Below are positions 62,974 to 64,000 of a DNA stretch of 64,000 bases, one piece after another; within the stretch, counting starts at the first letter, position 1; each line of letters starts with the position of its first letter. The stretch is from Pseudomonas tensinigenes (GTDB lineage: Bacteria > Pseudomonadota > Gammaproteobacteria > Pseudomonadales > Pseudomonadaceae): assembly GCF_014268445.2 (NCBI RefSeq), contig NZ_CP077089.1, forward strand, positions 1,605,501-1,669,500. Direction: 5' to 3'. Under the pieces are notes generated by a model. The model did no database searches, had not been told where the DNA came from, and saw only the letters and a list, made by a program, of their open reading frames with translations. The translations under genes and the position numbers were made by a program.

Positions 62974-63228
62974 TCACCAGACATCGCTGTAGTCAAAAGA
63001 GATCTGATAATCGTAAGTTTTGAAGACGATGCTATGTTGAAAATACGGTTGAATGACTGGAATCCATTCTTCGAGAACATTGAAACCGCCATTGTTTATG
63101 TTGTTTTCCACCGGTATTCCCAAGGCATTCAAAACGGTTTCATCATCGCCTAAATCCTTGGAATACTCTTCGCCTTCGCATAGATCAGTTTGCTTGTCGT
63201 ACCACTCCAGCCTCAGTTTTAATCCCAT
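62974..63228 (-). CDS. Colicin E3/cloacin-type immunity protein (second cassette)
   Basis: An 84-residue protein whose pattern follows the E3 immunity protein: MGLKLRLEWYDKQTD, GEEYSKDLGDDETVLNALGIPVENNINNGGFNVLEEWIP, QPYFQHSI and DYQISFDYSDVW. Such proteins bind the RNase domain of E3-type toxins and block it. The ATG at 63228 lies 8 nt after the stop of a toxin fragment. It differs from the immunity protein at 63530 at many sites, so the two probably have different specificity. Confidence 0.9.
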   Translation of the reverse strand: MGLKLRLEWYDKQTDLCEGEEYSKDLGDDETVLNALGIPVENNINNGGFNVLEEWIPVIQPYFQHSIVFKTYDYQISFDYSDVW

Positions 63229-63236
63229 CATCAACC

Positions 63237-63536
63237 TCACAAGTATTTTTTTCTGATGCTTCTTTCATCTTTTGGGTCCTCGCGTCGCTCTCCTGTAAAA
63301 GGGTCAAACGCGCCTAGGTGAGTTCCGTCACTTGCTCGGTAAACCTCCAACTCTCCGTGCATCGAGTCCCACTCGTAAATTCTCCTGCCTTTTGCATTCT
63401 TCCAGCGCTCCCGAAGTCCGCCGCCTTCTTGTATGGGATTTAATTTCTGTGCTTTTTTCAGACCTGGAAACGCAGAAACTACCTCATAGTTTCCCCGTCC
63501 GGTGACGGGGTGGGGTATAGAGCGGATACCTACCAG
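63237..63536 (-). pseudogene. Orphan colicin E3-type rRNase catalytic domain, no start
   Basis: A 99-codon open stretch between a TAA and the TGA at 63237-63239. The translated part has HPVTGRGNYEVVSAFPGLKK, then GGGLRERWKNAKGRRIYEWD and SMHGELEVYRASDGTHLGAFD, ending RSIRKKYL. In EWDSMHGELE the Asp, His and Glu match the E3 catalytic residues D510, H513 and E517. The length equals an E3 cytotoxic domain. There is no ATG/GTG start with a ribosome site, and no translocation or receptor domain; the upstream frame runs into the immunity gene at 63530. It is read as a displaced toxin tip. Confidence 0.85.
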
Positions 63537-63784
63537 TTATTTCGGTAAACGAAAGATACTTGGTAGTCGTAGGACGAATATTGGATGAGATGCTGGAAGT
63601 TGGGTTGGAGAATCTCTACCCAATCGGATGTAACATCAAACCCGCCTTTGTTTATGTTCTTGGCAGGCACTAGGCCTAACGCTTCAATTATTGAGAAGTC
63701 CTCACCAAAATCCTTCGACAGTTCCTCTCCTTCACCCAGTTCGGTTTGCTGGTCATACCATTCAAGCCTTGCCCTCATTCCCAT
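63530..63784 (-). CDS. Colicin E3/cloacin-type immunity protein (first cassette)
   Basis: An 84-residue immunity protein: MGMRARLEWYDQQTELGEGEELSKDFGEDFSIIEALGLVPAKNINKGGFDVTSDWVEILQPNFQHL, ending SFVYRNNW. It begins 7 nt after the stop of the toxin gene that comes from the right edge and should protect the producer from that toxin. Its end overlaps the open stretch of the orphan toxin domain by 7 nt. Confidence 0.9.
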   Translation of the reverse strand: MGMRARLEWYDQQTELGEGEELSKDFGEDFSIIEALGLVPAKNINKGGFDVTSDWVEILQPNFQHLIQYSSYDYQVSFVYRNNW

Positions 63785-63791
63785 GTAATCC

Positions 63792-64000
63792 TCATGAATA
63801 TTTTTTGATACTTCGTTTCTTTTTTGGCGGATCTATCTGTTCGCCGGTCCTATGCTCGAAATAGCCTAAATGACTGCCATCGCTTGCACGGTAGACTTCA
63901 ATTTCGCCGTGTAGATAGTCCCATTCATAGATTACTCGGCCTTTCGCGTTGATCCAGCGATCCCGAAGCCCTCCGTTGTATGGTGTTTTCTTTTTTGCTC
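63792..64000 (-). CDS. Colicin E3-type rRNase toxin C-terminus (5' part beyond window)
   Basis: The frame is open to the window edge and codes for the last ~69 residues of a larger protein: AKKKTPYNGGLRDRWINAKG, then VIYEWDYLHGEIEVYRASDG and SHLGYFEHRTG, ending RSIKKYS. The E3 catalytic residues Asp, His and Glu are kept in EWDYLHGEIE. E3-type domains cut 16S rRNA at the decoding site (A1493-G1494). The delivery part (S-type pyocin, colicin-like, CDI or other) is not visible. FEHRTG replaces the usual FDPxTG. Confidence 0.88.
   Translation of the reverse strand, partial: AKKKTPYNGGLRDRWINAKGRVIYEWDYLHGEIEVYRASDGSHLGYFEHRTGEQIDPPKKKRSIKKYS

Overview
The window reads as a chromosomal segment of a Pseudomonas of the P. 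fluorescens group. Support comes from the gene content and order (cinA-recA-recX, erdR-dgkA, finR/fpr, aotJQMOP-type operon, mprF with its periplasmic hydrolase, OmpA lipoprotein-pdxH-slyB), from the high GC content, and from many Pseudomonas-type REP doublets built on GAGCGAGCCTGCTCGC. Most of it is ordinary core genome. The two ends are accessory.

Left end (1-1970): the tail fibre and lysis end of a tailocin or defective prophage (glycine-rich fibre tip, fibre assembly-like protein, GH19 endolysin, Rz/Rz1 spanins). It abuts cinA-recA, a known tailocin site in this group. 2.0-9.5 kb: cinA, LexA-controlled recA-recX, a long LOG-family protein, a QSregVF-family secreted protein, a DTW-domain tRNA modification enzyme, erdR, dgkA. 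8.5-16.2 kb: divergent finR/fpr, trmO, rhlG, yehS, a degenerate pseudouridine synthase homologue, a GNAT, rimO. 16.4-25.5 kb: kup, a DUF3077 gene with a structured leader, an alanyl-phosphatidylglycerol synthase/hydrolase pair, two tandem initiator tRNA genes each with its own promoter and terminator, and dinB under a LexA box. 25.5-33 kb: lipoprotein, proS, ampG, alkyltransferase-like protein, DUF481 protein, cold-shock protein, dcd.

33.1-43.8 kb: the four genes of the ligase-associated DNA-repair module (PdeM phosphoesterase, Lhr-type helicase, ATP-dependent ligase, beta-CASP exonuclease). They lie as two pairs separated by a five-gene basic amino acid ABC transporter operon, with repeats at both junctions. 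44-59.9 kb: an acyl-homoserine-lactone acylase-like protein (QuiP), a YfcG-type GST, an isochorismatase-fold hydrolase, two SEC-C proteins, two tandem OmpA lipoproteins with ribosome sites inside hairpins, a collagen-like protein, LexA-controlled dinG, an agarase-like glycosidase and a serine hydrolase. 60-62.7 kb: an OmpA lipoprotein with a histone H1-like tail, pdxH and a SlyB-type lipoprotein.

Right end (62.7-64.0 kb): an AT-richer island with two colicin E3-type cassettes in tandem on the minus strand. One toxin C-terminus runs off the window edge and is followed by its immunity gene. Next comes a second, start-less toxin catalytic domain followed by a second, divergent immunity gene and a small unknown gene. 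Both toxin domains keep the E3 catalytic Asp/His/Glu pattern. This displaced toxin-immunity module is the most interesting feature seen here.

Four LexA-responsive or repair-linked groups (recA-recX, dinB, dinG, split ligase module) fall in one 64 kb stretch. Only the first three have a recognisable CTG-N10-CAG box.
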